DNA of 64,000 nt from Myxococcales bacterium (GCA_016717005.1 JADJUF010000001.1:620001-684000), one strand, 5' to 3'. Shown: positions 30,745 to 39,198, counted from the stretch's first letter. Made by a program: numbers and translations. The notes: generated by a model not told the origin, from the letters alone.

Positions 30745-33144
30745 ATGTCCAAGCGCGTCGTGCTCGTCGGAATCCTCGCGTGGGCGGCGTGTTCAGGTGA
30801 CGACGCGCAGCGCCACCGCACGAGCCTGATCCCCGGGCCGGTGGCCGCGGACGCCACGGCCGACGCCAGCGTCGCCGTCGACGCGCCGCCGCCCGGGCCG
30901 CCGGTGGCCGCGCTGACCGAGGACATGGGCCAGCCCTACTTCGCGGGCACGCCGGCGGTCGCCGCGCTGGCGCGCGAGGACTGGGCCGCCGCCGCCACCG
31001 GCTTCTCGGCGCTGGCGCTCAGCGCGACCGATCCCGACGAGCGCGGCCGCGCGCTCTTGCTGGCCGGCACCGCGCTGGCCGAGCAGAGCAAGTGGGGCCT
31101 CGCGGCCGACGCCTTCGCCGGTGCGCGGGCGCTGGTGCCGGCGCTGGCCGACTACCTCAGCTACCACGAGGCCCGCGCGCGCTTCTTCGCCCACGACGGC
31201 GCCACGGCGCTGGCGCTGGCCCGGGCGGTCAGCCCCGACGCGATCGTCGGCGCGGACGCCGAGCTCCTGGTCGGCGACCTGCTGCGCGGCGCCGGCGACG
31301 CCAAGGCCGTCGCCGATCACTACCGCGGCTACCTGGCGCGGCGGCCGCAGGGGATCCGCCGGGCCGAGGCGCGGTTCCGCCAGGCCGAGGCGCTCGAGGG
31401 CGCCGGCGACACCACCGGCGAGGCCGCGACCCTGTACCGCGCGATCACGATCGACGATCCGCTGTCGTCGTGGGCGACCAAGGCGACGGCGCGCCTCGAC
31501 GCGCGGACCAAGGCCGGCGGCCCGCCGCCGCCGCCGCTGACGGCGACCGAGCGCCTGACCCGGGCCAAGGCGCTGTTCGACGGTCAGCGCAACGCCGAGT
31601 CCGAAGCCGCCTACGCCGAGGTGCTGGCCGCCCCCGACCGCACGCCCGCCGACACCTGCGTCGCCAGCTACCAGCGGGCCCAGAGCCTGTTCAAGGCGCG
31701 CGATCGCAAGGCGGCGGCCCCGGCCTTCGACCAGGCGGTGACCGCGTGCATGGCCGCCGACGACAAGGACACGCTCGTGCGTGCGTACTACCAGGCCGGA
31801 CGCTCGTACGCGTACAACCGCGACCACGCCGCCGCGATCGCGCGCTACCGCGCCGCTGGCGACGCCGACCCGACCCACAGCTACGCCGACGACGCGCTCT
31901 TGCGCGCGGCCGAGGAGTACGCCGACCTCGGCGACGACGCCCAGGTGACCGCCGCGCTCGAGGCGCTGCCGCAGAAGTTCCCGGCCGGCGACATGCGGGC
32001 CGAGGCGCTGTGGCGGCTGGGCTGGCGCGCCTTCCGGGCCAACGACGACGAGCGCGCGATCGGCTACTGGCAGGACCAGATCGCGGCGGTGCCGATCGAC
32101 GACAACTACTGGGCCGAGGGCCAACCGCAGTACTGGATCGGGCGGGCCGAGCTGCGCCGGGGCCGCCGGGCCGAGGCGCTGGCGTCGTGGGCGCAGGCCG
32201 TGCGCCTGTACCCGGTGACGTACTACGCGATGCTCGCGCTCAACCGCATCCGCGAGCTCGACGCGCCGCGGTTCGAGGCCCTCATGGCCGAGCTCACCCG
32301 CGACCCCGCCGGCTACGATCCGGCCGCGCCCGCGTTCCAGTTCCAGCCGCGGGCGGCCTACGCGACGCCGGCGTTCGGGCGCGCCGTCGAGTTCATCCGG
32401 CTCGGCCTGGGCGATCCGGCCGAGGCCGAGCTGCGCGCGATCGGCCTGGCGCCGCCGACCGACAAGAAGAGGATCGACGATCCCGATCGGATCGAGCAGC
32501 TCTGGGCGCTGGCGTGGCTCTACGACCGCGCCGGGCGCTACGGCTCGTCGCACTGGCCGACCCGCTGGCACATCCTCGAGTACAAGCGGGCGTGGCCGGT
32601 CGGCGCCAACCGGGCCCGGTGGCGGATCGCGTACCCGCCGGCGTTCTACGACCTGCTCAAGCGCCACGCCGATCTCAACGGCGCGCCGGTCGCGCTCGCG
32701 CAGGGCATCGTGCGCGAGGAGAGCGCGTTCACGCCGACCCTGGAGTCGTACGCCAACGCGATCGGGCTGACCCAGATGATCAACTCGACGGCGACCCGGT
32801 TCGCCAAGGGCACCGGCATCGCGCCGACCCGCGAGAACCTCAAGGACCCCGAGAAGAACGTGACGATCGGGGCACGGTTCCTGGGCTACCTGGTCGGCCA
32901 CTGGGGCGGGTTCATCCACCTGGTGCCGCCGTCCTACAACGCCGGCGAGGGCGCGGTGAAGCGGTGGCTCAAGGTCCGCGGCACCTGGCCGGCCGACGAG
33001 TTCATCGAGGCGATCGTCGACGATCAGGCCCGCAACTACTCCAAGCGGGTCCTGGGCAGCTACTTCGTCTACACCTGGCTAGCCGGGGGCGGCGTGCCGC
33101 CCATGCCGAACCAGATTCCGCCAGCGATCCTGCCCGCGCCGTGA
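30745..33144 (+). CDS. Slt70-like soluble lytic murein transglycosylase lipoprotein with TPR array
   Basis: A 799-residue protein. Signal with WAAC lipobox (Cys16). Residues 60-600 are helical TPR-like repeats (examples WGLAADAFAGARALVPALADYLSYHEARARFF and DEDERAIGYW-type units), forming the superhelical ring of Slt70. The catalytic SLT domain starts near residue 650. It has QGIVREESAFTP with the catalytic Glu, NAIGLTQMINSTA, GARFLGYLVGHWGG and LVPPSYNAGEGAVKRWL. It cleaves glycan strands to 1,6-anhydro-muropeptides in the periplasm. Size and order match Slt70, with extra N-terminal repeats. The gene is alone and has its own promoter. Confidence 0.92.
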   Translation: MSKRVVLVGILAWAACSGDDAQRHRTSLIPGPVAADATADASVAVDAPPPGPPVAALTEDMGQPYFAGTPAVAALAREDWAAAATGFSALALSATDPDERGRALLLAGTALAEQSKWGLAADAFAGARALVPALADYLSYHEARARFFAHDGATALALARAVSPDAIVGADAELLVGDLLRGAGDAKAVADHYRGYLARRPQGIRRAEARFRQAEALEGAGDTTGEAATLYRAITIDDPLSSWATKATARLDARTKAGGPPPPPLTATERLTRAKALFDGQRNAESEAAYAEVLAAPDRTPADTCVASYQRAQSLFKARDRKAAAPAFDQAVTACMAADDKDTLVRAYYQAGRSYAYNRDHAAAIARYRAAGDADPTHSYADDALLRAAEEYADLGDDAQVTAALEALPQKFPAGDMRAEALWRLGWRAFRANDDERAIGYWQDQIAAVPIDDNYWAEGQPQYWIGRAELRRGRRAEALASWAQAVRLYPVTYYAMLALNRIRELDAPRFEALMAELTRDPAGYDPAAPAFQFQPRAAYATPAFGRAVEFIRLGLGDPAEAELRAIGLAPPTDKKRIDDPDRIEQLWALAWLYDRAGRYGSSHWPTRWHILEYKRAWPVGANRARWRIAYPPAFYDLLKRHADLNGAPVALAQGIVREESAFTPTLESYANAIGLTQMINSTATRFAKGTGIAPTRENLKDPEKNVTIGARFLGYLVGHWGGFIHLVPPSYNAGEGAVKRWLKVRGTWPADEFIEAIVDDQARNYSKRVLGSYFVYTWLAGGGVPPMPNQIPPAILPAP

Positions 33145-33157
33145 CCGCGCCGGCGCG

Positions 33158-33186
33158 TTGACAGGGCCGAGCGCCCACGGGATGCT
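33158..33186 (+). promoter_or_regulatory. sigma-70-type promoter of sixA
   Basis: A perfect -35 TTGACA at 33158-33163, a 17-bp spacer, and -10 GATGCT at 33181-33186. The GTG start of sixA is 12 bases further on. This is the clearest promoter in the window. Confidence 0.65.
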
Positions 33187-33198
33187 CGCTCGGGCGCC

Positions 33199-33669
33199 GT
33201 GAAGCTCTACCTGATCCGCCACGCCGACGCGGTGCTGGAAGACGTCGCCGGCGGCGACGCTGAGCGCTGGCTGTCCGCCCGGGGCCGCGAGGCCGCGCGC
33301 GGCCTGGCCCGGCTGCTGCGTGAGGAGGGCGTCGAGCTCGACGCCATGGTCAGCTCGCCGCTGCCGCGCGCGCTCCAGACCGCCGAGCTCCTGGCGGCGG
33401 GCCTCGACTACCTCGGCACGATCGAGGTCGAGTCGGCGCTGGCGCCGGGCTACCACCCGCGCCACGTGCTCGATGGCCTGGCCGCCCGTGGGACCGCGAT
33501 CGCGGTGATCGGCCACGAGCCGTCGATCTCGTCGCTCGGCGCCCTGCTGATCGGCCGGCCGTCGTTCCCGTCGTTCCACACCGCCCAGTGCGCCGCGCTC
33601 GATCGCGGCGTCCCCACGTTCTCGGCCCGCGCCGATCTGATGCAGGTCCATGCCCTGTTCGTGGAGTAG
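33199..33669 (+). CDS. sixA: phosphohistidine phosphatase SixA
   Basis: A 156-residue protein of the histidine-phosphatase superfamily, the usual SixA length. The N-terminal catalytic motif is YLIRHADAV (His8). Then come ERWLSARGREAARGLARLL, VSSPLPRALQTAELL (second phosphate-binding Arg), and AVIGHEPSISSLGALL with the second catalytic His. SixA removes phosphate from His in phosphotransfer or PTS proteins. The start is GTG 33199 and a good promoter precedes it. The stop is 6 bp from the next gene, so the two are co-transcribed. Confidence 0.92.
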   Translation: MKLYLIRHADAVLEDVAGGDAERWLSARGREAARGLARLLREEGVELDAMVSSPLPRALQTAELLAAGLDYLGTIEVESALAPGYHPRHVLDGLAARGTAIAVIGHEPSISSLGALLIGRPSFPSFHTAQCAALDRGVPTFSARADLMQVHALFVE

Positions 33670-33675
33670 CCGCTG

Positions 33676-34608
33676 GTGACCGCGCTCGACCCCGACGCCC
33701 GGCCGACCTGGGCCCGCTTCATGAGCGACGGCGAGTGGCACGCGTTCGCGGTGGCCCTGACCGACGAGCTGGTGCGCCGGGCGATGCCGTACCGGTTCGA
33801 CGACGCGGTGCTGTGGGGCCGGTGGGGCGGCGACGAGGACGAGGCGCTCGGCCTCACCAACCTCGCGCAGCTGTGCCACGCGTCGATCCCGGGCAGCTAC
33901 CCCGAGGTGATCGCGTCGCACTTCGACGCGCTCGTCGCCGGGCGCGGCGACCGGGCCCGGGCCGGGCAGCTCGGCCACGACCTCGCGGCGGCGCGGCCGG
34001 TGCTGCGGCTGCGGCTCTACGCGCGCGACACCTTCGTCGAGGGCGCCGAGCAGTTCGTGCTGCACGAGGTCGCCGACGATCTGACGGCGGTGCTCTGCTA
34101 CGACTTACCCTCGAACGTGGTCACGGTCACCGCGGACACGCTGCCGCGCTGGGACGTGCCGGCCGAAGAGCTGTACTACCAGGCCCTGGCCAACCAGCGC
34201 CGGGCCGAGCGCGCGGTGATCGAGGACATCGACGTCGGCGGCGCGATCGTGCGGGCGATGACCGGCGAGAGCTACTTCGTCGCGTCGAACCTGCTGCTCC
34301 TGCGCGACTTCATCGGCGACGAGCCGGCGCTGGGCGTGATCGCGGCGGTGCCCAACCGCCACACCCTGGTCTGGCACCCGATCGTCGACCCGAACGCGCT
34401 GCGCGCGCTCGACGCGATGGTCGTGATGGCCGCGAGCCTCTACGCCGAGGGCCCCGGCGCGATCTCGCCCAACTTGTACTGGTGGCGCGACGGCGCCCTC
34501 CGCACCCTGCCGACCCGCGAGACCGACGAGCACTACGAGTTCGTCCCGCCCGACGACTTCGTCGACGAGGTCCTCGAGGTCCTGGCCGAGCGCGCCGAGA
34601 TGAACTGA
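33676..34608 (+). CDS. hypothetical cytosolic protein, possibly DUF1444-like
   Basis: A 310-residue protein starting at GTG 33676, six bases after sixA. It is globular, without signal or membrane segments. It opens FMSDGEWHAFAVALTDELVRRAMPYRFDDAVLWG, which recalls the opening of DUF1444 proteins. The centre has RLYARDTFVEG, TAVLCYDLPSNVVTVTADTLPRWDV and EELYYQALANQR. The later part has NRHTLVWHPIVDPNALRALDAMVVMAASLYAEGPGAISPNLYWW. The DUF1444 link is a pattern impression only. Co-transcription with sixA suggests a regulatory link, not a known one. Confidence 0.75.
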   Translation: MTALDPDARPTWARFMSDGEWHAFAVALTDELVRRAMPYRFDDAVLWGRWGGDEDEALGLTNLAQLCHASIPGSYPEVIASHFDALVAGRGDRARAGQLGHDLAAARPVLRLRLYARDTFVEGAEQFVLHEVADDLTAVLCYDLPSNVVTVTADTLPRWDVPAEELYYQALANQRRAERAVIEDIDVGGAIVRAMTGESYFVASNLLLLRDFIGDEPALGVIAAVPNRHTLVWHPIVDPNALRALDAMVVMAASLYAEGPGAISPNLYWWRDGALRTLPTRETDEHYEFVPPDDFVDEVLEVLAERAEMN

Positions 34609-34663
34609 CCCGCCGGGCCCAGGCCGGCGCCGGCGCGCGCACAGGGCGGTGGTCTGCGCGGCC

Positions 34664-34924
34664 CTACTTGCCGAGCAGCGGGCTGCACAGCTGCTGCTGG
34701 CGCGCGGCCATGGCGTTGGGCGCCTCGAACATGCCGCCTTGCTTGCCGACGAGGTCGAGGCAGCGGATGTACGCGTTGGGGTCGCTGGCCTGGGGGTTGG
34801 CCGGGGTCGCGGTGTCGACCTTGACGGTGCCGCTGCCGCCGGGGACGGTGAGCGAGCCTTCGCCGGAGACGCCGCCGTTGACCGAGGTGAGGTCGTCGGG
34901 ATCGATCGAGGTGAACGTGGACAT
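34664..34924 (-). CDS. double-glycine-leader peptide 1 (RiPP/bacteriocin-like precursor)
   Basis: An 86-residue protein; ATG 34924 has AAGGA about eight bases upstream. Residues 1-18 (FTSIDPDDLTSVNGG) look like a double-glycine leader: acidic and hydrophobic positions followed by Leu, Val and a GG end. Cleavage after Gly18 would release a 68-residue core. The core begins VSGEGSLTVPGGSGT, has no Lys-rich toxin-like segment, and carries exactly two Cys (55 and 80), which could form one disulfide or thioether. It is a near copy of the next gene. No C39 peptidase/ABC exporter or modifying enzyme is adjacent. It could instead be a small secreted structural protein. Confidence 0.75.
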   Translation of the reverse strand: MSTFTSIDPDDLTSVNGGVSGEGSLTVPGGSGTVKVDTATPANPQASDPNAYIRCLDLVGKQGGMFEAPNAMAARQQQLCSPLLGK

Positions 34925-34980
34925 GGGGAGATCCTTGTCGGAGCGGTGAGCGTGGGGGGTGGCGGGGACGCGCGCGGAGA

Positions 34981-35241
34981 TCACTGCTTGAGCAGCGGGT
35001 TGCACAGCGCCTGCTGGCGGTTGGCGACGTTGGCCGGCGACTCCATCATCCCGGCCTGCTTGCCGACCAGATCGAGGCAGCGGATGTACGCGTTGGGATC
35101 GCTGGCCTGAGGGTTGGCTGGGGTCGCGGTGTCGACCTTGAGGGTGCCGCTGCCGGCGGGGATGGTCAGCGAGCCCTCGGCGGTGACCCCGCCGGTGATC
35201 GACGTGAGCGCGGCGTGATCGATGGTGTCGAAGTTCGACAT
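34981..35241 (-). CDS. double-glycine-leader peptide 2 (paralogue)
   Basis: Also 86 residues and collinear without gaps with the gene at 34664. The leader reads FDTIDHAALTSITGG with GG at 17-18. The core keeps GSLTIPAGSGTLKVDTATP, NPQASDPNAYIRCLDLVGKQ, and RQQALCNPLL, with Cys at the same two positions. Differences cluster in the leader and in residues 62-75 (AGMMESPANVAN against GGMFEAPNAMAA). ATG 35241 has AAAGG upstream. The 56-bp spacing and strong nucleotide identity indicate tandem duplication. A two-peptide system, or duplicated secreted proteins, are both possible. Confidence 0.75.
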   Translation of the reverse strand: MSNFDTIDHAALTSITGGVTAEGSLTIPAGSGTLKVDTATPANPQASDPNAYIRCLDLVGKQAGMMESPANVANRQQALCNPLLKQ

Positions 35242-35403
35242 GGAGGGAGCCTTTCGTGGAGGTCGGGTGGAGGAACGAGGGTCGTCGACGACGACCGGGG
35301 GCAGCCGACGCCATTGCAGCCGCCGTGCCGCGGCGGCGGCGACGTGCCTGCGCCACGTGCGTTCACCCGAGCCGGACCGCGCGCTGACCGCGGTCGACAA
35401 CCC

Positions 35404-35657
35404 GGGGCCTCGACCCCGCCCGCGACTTCCTGAGCCGGCTGAACAGCCCGCCGCGCTTGCCCTCGACGCCCTCGCCCAGCTCGGTCGCCGGGGCCTCGAC
35501 CCCGCCCGCGACTTCTTGAGCCGGCTGAACAGCCCGCCGCGCTTGCCCTTGACTCGCCCAGCTCGGTCGCCGGGCCCTCGACCCCGCCCCCTACTTCTTC
35601 AGCCGGCTGAACAGCCCGCCGCGCTTGCCCTTGACGTCCTCGCCCAGCTCGGTCGCC
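35404..35657. repeat. three tandem copies of the dnaJ 3' end
   Basis: Units at 35404-35489 (86 bp), 35490-35571 (82 bp) and 35572-35657 (86 bp). The last holds the real C-terminal codons of dnaJ (GKRGGLFSRLKK and stop). The other two lie downstream of the stop and repeat the same codons with substitutions. In both, the stop codon is changed, and the middle unit has lost 4 bp. They are untranslated fossils of slippage or unequal exchange. The rest of the 349-bp gap (35242-35403) shows no gene. Confidence 0.92.
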
Positions 35658-36703
35658 AGCTCGCGCAGCAGCTCGGCCTGCTTGCTCGACAGCTTGGTCG
35701 GGATCTCCACCTTCCAGCGCACCACCTGATCGCCGCGGCCGGTCTTGCCGACCCGGGGGATCCCCTGGCCGCGCCGGACCACGTGATCGCCGGGCTGGGT
35801 GCCGGCCTTGATCTCGACCACCGCGACGCCGTCGCAGTTGTCGTCGAGCACGGGCACCTCGACCTCGCCGCCGAGCGCGGCCTTGACGAAGCTGACCGGG
35901 ACGTCGGTGAGGATGTCCTCGCCGTCGCGCTGGAAGCGCTCGTCGCCGACGACGTGCAGCACCACGTACAGGTGGCCGGCCGCGCCGCCGCCGGGCGCGA
36001 CCTCGCCCTTGCCCGCGAGCCGCAGGGTCTGGCCGTCGTCGACGCCGGGCGGGACCGTCACCGACAGCACCGAGGTCTCGCTGTTGACCCGGCGGCCGTT
36101 GCAGTCGACGCAGGGCTCGCGCACGACCTTGCCCTCGCCGCGGCACCGGGGGCACACGCTCTGGACCATGAAGAAGCCCTGGCTGTGCACCACCTGGCCG
36201 CGGCCGTTGCACGACGAGCAGGTCTCGGGCTTGGTGCCGGCCTTGGCGCCGGAACCGTTGCACGTGCCGCACGGCACGTCCCGGGCGACCTTGATGTCCT
36301 TGGTCACCCCCCACACCGCCTCGGGGAACGACAGCTGCAGGTCGACCCGGACGTCGGCGCCGCGGGCCTGACGGCGCCCGCCCGAGGCGCGCCCGCCGAA
36401 GAAGTCGCCGAACATGTCGCCGAAAGCCGAGAAGATGTCCTCGACCGAGTTGAACCCGGTGCCGCCGGGACCGCCCGGGCTGCCGCGCAGCCCGTCGAAG
36501 CCGAACCGGTCGTAGCGAGCCCGCTGCTCCTCGTCGGACAGCACCTGGTACGCGTTCGCCGCCTCCTTGAACTTGTCCTCGGCCTCCTTGCTGCCCGGGT
36601 TGACGTCCGGGTGGTGCTGCTTGGCGAGGCGGTGGTACGCCTTCTTGAGTTCAGTTGCGCTGGCGTCCTTAGACACCCCGAGGACTTCGTACAGGTCACG
36701 CAT
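35591..36703 (-). CDS. dnaJ: chaperone DnaJ (Hsp40)
   Basis: A 370-residue type I DnaJ. The J domain has HRLAKQHHPDVNPGS with the HPD motif that stimulates DnaK. A Gly/Phe region (GGPGGTGFNSVEDIFSAFGDMFGDFFGG) follows. Four zinc-finger CxxCxGxG-type repeats occur: CGTCNGSG, CSSCNGRG, CPRCRGEG and CVDCNGRR. The substrate-binding domains have TVPPGVDDGQTLRLAGKGE and PVSFVKAALGGEVEVPVLD. It delivers unfolded clients to DnaK. No dnaK or grpE is near. Two downstream fossil copies of its last codons are described separately. Confidence 0.96.
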   Translation of the reverse strand: MRDLYEVLGVSKDASATELKKAYHRLAKQHHPDVNPGSKEAEDKFKEAANAYQVLSDEEQRARYDRFGFDGLRGSPGGPGGTGFNSVEDIFSAFGDMFGDFFGGRASGGRRQARGADVRVDLQLSFPEAVWGVTKDIKVARDVPCGTCNGSGAKAGTKPETCSSCNGRGQVVHSQGFFMVQSVCPRCRGEGKVVREPCVDCNGRRVNSETSVLSVTVPPGVDDGQTLRLAGKGEVAPGGGAAGHLYVVLHVVGDERFQRDGEDILTDVPVSFVKAALGGEVEVPVLDDNCDGVAVVEIKAGTQPGDHVVRRGQGIPRVGKTGRGDQVVRWKVEIPTKLSSKQAELLRELATELGEDVKGKRGGLFSRLKK

Positions 36704-36894
36704 GAGTTGGGTCCGAAAACCGGCCCTTACGTAATGCGCGCGACGCAGCCTGTCAAGCCGCGCCGCCTCCGCGCGTGCGCGTGCGTAGCCCGCTACGCAT
36801 GACGCGCCGCACCGCGATGTGGGGCCGATCCTCGACGGAACTGTACCGGTCGCGCGCCTTGATCACCCCCACTGGGGTTGGTAAGCAGAACGGC

Positions 36895-37815
36895 ATGGGC
36901 ATCAAGAAGGTCGACTCGATCTGGCTCGACGGCAAGCTGGTCCCGTGGGACGACGCCACCGACCACATGCTGGCGCACACGATGCACTACGGCGTCGGCA
37001 CCTTCGAGGGCATCCGCGCCTACCAGCGCGCCGACGGCAAGACGGTGATCTTCCGCCTGCGCGAGCACATCGAGCGGCTGTTCGACTCGTCGAAGATCTG
37101 CACGATGGACATCCCGTTCACCCGTGAGCAGATCACGTCCGCCTGCGCCGAGGTCGTGCGGGTCAACAAGATGCCGTCGGCCTACCTCCGGCCGCTGGTG
37201 TACCTGGGCTCGGGCGCGCTGGGCCTGGGCTCGCTCGAGCCGCCGGTGCGCACGATGATCGCCGCGTTCGAGTGGGGCGCCTACCTGGGCGACGAGGGCC
37301 TGCGCCAGGGCATCCGCTGCATGATCAGCGGGTTCACCCGCGCCAACGGCAACGCGATCATGAACAAGGGCAAGATCTGCGGTCAGTACGTGACCTCGGT
37401 GCTCGCCAAGCGCATGGCCAAGAAGAGCGGCTTCGACGAGGCCCTCATGCTCGATCCCCAGGGCTACGTGGCCGAGGGCACCGGCGAGAACATCTTCGTG
37501 GTCAAGAACGGCGTGGTCCGCACGCCGCCGACCGCGGCCGCGATCCTGGCCGGCATCACCCGCGACACGGCGATCCAGCTCCTGCGCGAGCGCGGCATCA
37601 ACGTGCGCGAGGAGAACGTCGCCCGCGACGAGCTCTACACCGCCGACGAGGTGTTCCTGACCGGCACCGCCGCCGAGATCACGCCGGTGCGCGAGATCGA
37701 CCACCGGCGGGTCGGCAACGGCGAGTGGCCGATCACCCGGACCGTCCAGGACGCGTTCTTCCAGGTGGTCAAGGGCAGCGACGCCAAGCACGACCACTGG
37801 CTGCACGTCGTCTGA
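36895..37815 (+). CDS. ilvE: branched-chain amino acid aminotransferase
   Basis: A 306-residue PLP enzyme of fold class IV. MGIKKVDSIWLDGKLVPWDDA opens it. HTMHYGVGTFEGIRAYQ, IFRLREHIERLFDS, RPLVYLGSGALGLG, then NKGKICGQYVTSVLAKRMAKKSGFDEALMLDPQGYVAEGTGENIFVV follow, with the PLP-binding Glu region. GITRDTAIQLLRERGINVREENVARDELYTADEVFLTGTAAEITPV completes the signature. It catalyses the last step of Leu, Ile and Val synthesis. ATG 36895 is preferred over the open frame from 36775, whose extra residues are Arg-rich. Its stop lies inside the repeat at the island border. Confidence 0.95.
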   Translation: MGIKKVDSIWLDGKLVPWDDATDHMLAHTMHYGVGTFEGIRAYQRADGKTVIFRLREHIERLFDSSKICTMDIPFTREQITSACAEVVRVNKMPSAYLRPLVYLGSGALGLGSLEPPVRTMIAAFEWGAYLGDEGLRQGIRCMISGFTRANGNAIMNKGKICGQYVTSVLAKRMAKKSGFDEALMLDPQGYVAEGTGENIFVVKNGVVRTPPTAAAILAGITRDTAIQLLRERGINVREENVARDELYTADEVFLTGTAAEITPVREIDHRRVGNGEWPITRTVQDAFFQVVKGSDAKHDHWLHVV

Positions 37816-37867
37816 GTTCCAGAGGGTTCGTCGCCGAACCCTCCCCCATCGGGGGCAAGCCCCGATG
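37811..37867 (+). terminator. two hairpins after ilvE; left copy of the island-border repeat
   Basis: TCTGAGTTCCAGAGGG (37811-37826) contains the ilvE stop. Hairpin 1 has arms AGGGTTCG / CGAACCCT around a TCGC loop (37823-37842). Hairpin 2 has arms CATCGGGG / CCCCGATG around GCAAG (37847-37867). No T-run follows, but paired hairpins right after a stop suggest a transcription end. The first 16 bases recur perfectly at 52045-52060, next to a hairpin with the same TCGC loop but different, compensating arm bases. CTATTCTAC at 37875-37883 also recurs inverted near 51970. Confidence 0.65.
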
Positions 37868-38056
37868 AGGGCCCCTATTCTACGGGGGCCTGGCGTGTCG
37901 CCTGGTTCGGGTGATTCTGGGCGGTTGGGTTCCGTTCGGGGCCGTTCGATGCCGCCCCGTTCCGGCTGGAGTGGCCGCAGACTGGCAGCACGGATCGAGC
38001 GGGTCGACGAGCGTCCAGGGTGGGGCACGGAGACGCCGTCTGCCAGCCCCCGACCA

Positions 38057-38899
38057 TCATCGCGTCGGCCGCCGGCGCCACTGGTACAGGCCGCCGCGCG
38101 CGACCAGGCGGTCGCGCTCCCACCGCACCCTTGCGAACGCGGCCTCGACGCCAACCTCGAGGATCGCCGGGCTGTAGACCAGCCGGCCCTCGACGTTGTC
38201 GAAGAAGCGGCCCATCGGATCGATCATGACGTACGACCCCATCATGTCGGCGTTGTCCTCGGCGATCGGCGGGTACCCCTCTGCCGCGAGGTGCGCGTGA
38301 CGCTCGACGTAGGCGTTGAACGCCGACGTGCTGATCAGCAGCGGCTCCACGGAGCCGTCATTCTGCCCCTCGACCGGCAGCACGCGGAACACCTTCCAGC
38401 GTTGAGGCCGCATCGCCCGAACCAGAGGGCTCAGGTCCTCGTGCTGGTTCCAGGCGGTGACGACCGTGTTGAGCTTCACCAGGATGCCGCGTTCGTGCGC
38501 GAGCGTCGCGAGCGCGATCGACCGTGCGACGTGACCGCCGTCGCCACGCCCCAGGCGCGCGCTGGTCGCCTCGTCGATCGAGTCGACGGAAAGGCCGACC
38601 CAGTCCAGGCTCGTGGCGTGGCGCTCGATGATCCGCCGCAGCCGCTCGCCGTTCGACACGATGCTGGTCGTCAGCCCGAGCGCGTGCGCGTGCTCGATCA
38701 GCTCGCCGAGAAACGGGCACAGCGTTGGCTCGCCTCCGACGAACGTGACCTTGTCGCAGTGCGGCGCGAACGCGTCAACGATCTGAAGCGCCGCGTCCTT
38801 CGTCAGCCGGCCAGGCACGTCCTCGAACGTGGCAAAGCAGAACTTGCAGCGATAGTTGCAGGGCTTCCAGAGATGGAAGTTGACGGACTCAAGCAGCAT
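38057..38899 (-). CDS. prokaryotic viperin homologue (radical SAM antiviral nucleotide-forming enzyme)
   Basis: A 280-residue protein; ATG 38899 has GAGGAG six bases upstream. VNFHLWKPCNYRCKFCF carries the radical-SAM Cys at 14, 18 and 21 in the viperin form CNxxCxxCF. The body follows human viperin closely: FVGGEPTLCPFLGELIEHAH, SNGERLRRI, LDWVGLSVDSIDEATSARLGRG, LVKLNTVVTAWNQHEDLSPLV, then RPQRWKVFRVLPVEGQN, SYVMIDPMGRFFDN, ILEVGVEAAF and the terminal RGGLYQW. Known viperins convert CTP, GTP or UTP to 3'-deoxy-3',4'-didehydro forms that terminate viral RNA chains. No nucleotide kinase or other defence gene is directly adjacent. The nucleotide preference cannot be told. Confidence 0.92.
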   Translation of the reverse strand: MLLESVNFHLWKPCNYRCKFCFATFEDVPGRLTKDAALQIVDAFAPHCDKVTFVGGEPTLCPFLGELIEHAHALGLTTSIVSNGERLRRIIERHATSLDWVGLSVDSIDEATSARLGRGDGGHVARSIALATLAHERGILVKLNTVVTAWNQHEDLSPLVRAMRPQRWKVFRVLPVEGQNDGSVEPLLISTSAFNAYVERHAHLAAEGYPPIAEDNADMMGSYVMIDPMGRFFDNVEGRLVYSPAILEVGVEAAFARVRWERDRLVARGGLYQWRRRPTR

Positions 38900-38990
38900 C
38901 GGTCTCTCCTCGTGCGGGTTACGTCGCTCGAGGAGATGGGTCGCAGCCCTCACTTTCGTGTAAGGCGGTCCGTCGATTTCTTGTAGCTGC

Positions 38991-39162
38991 CTAGAATGAA
39001 TCGCGAAAACAGTCAGCGAGGTGCAGTCGCCGCACCTTCTTGACGGCGTTGTGGAACGTGTCGCGCGCCTTCGCCTCGCTCATCCCCAGCGCTTGCCGGC
39101 CTCGCGGAACGACAGGTCGTCCACCAGCCGGCTTCGCATGATCCGCGCCGTCGGCTTGAGCT
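38991..39162 (-). pseudogene. C-terminal remnant of a sigma-region-4/HTH protein, cut by an IS3 element
   Basis: Reading minus from the IS junction, the frame gives PTARIMRSRLVDDLSFREAGKRWG. After a one-base slip near 39084-39090 it continues MSEAKARDTFHNAVKKVRRLHLADCFRDSF and stops at 38991. The LSFREAGKRWGMSEAKARDTFHNAV segment has the helix-turn-helix spacing of sigma region 4. The 5' part is displaced by the IS. With the IS and one AGCT duplication removed, the frame stays open into 40804-40920. It lies 92 bp upstream of the viperin gene on the same strand and could once have been its regulator. Confidence 0.6.
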
Positions 39163-39198
39163 TGATCCACTCCCGTGGACGGGTTGGTTACGTCGCCG

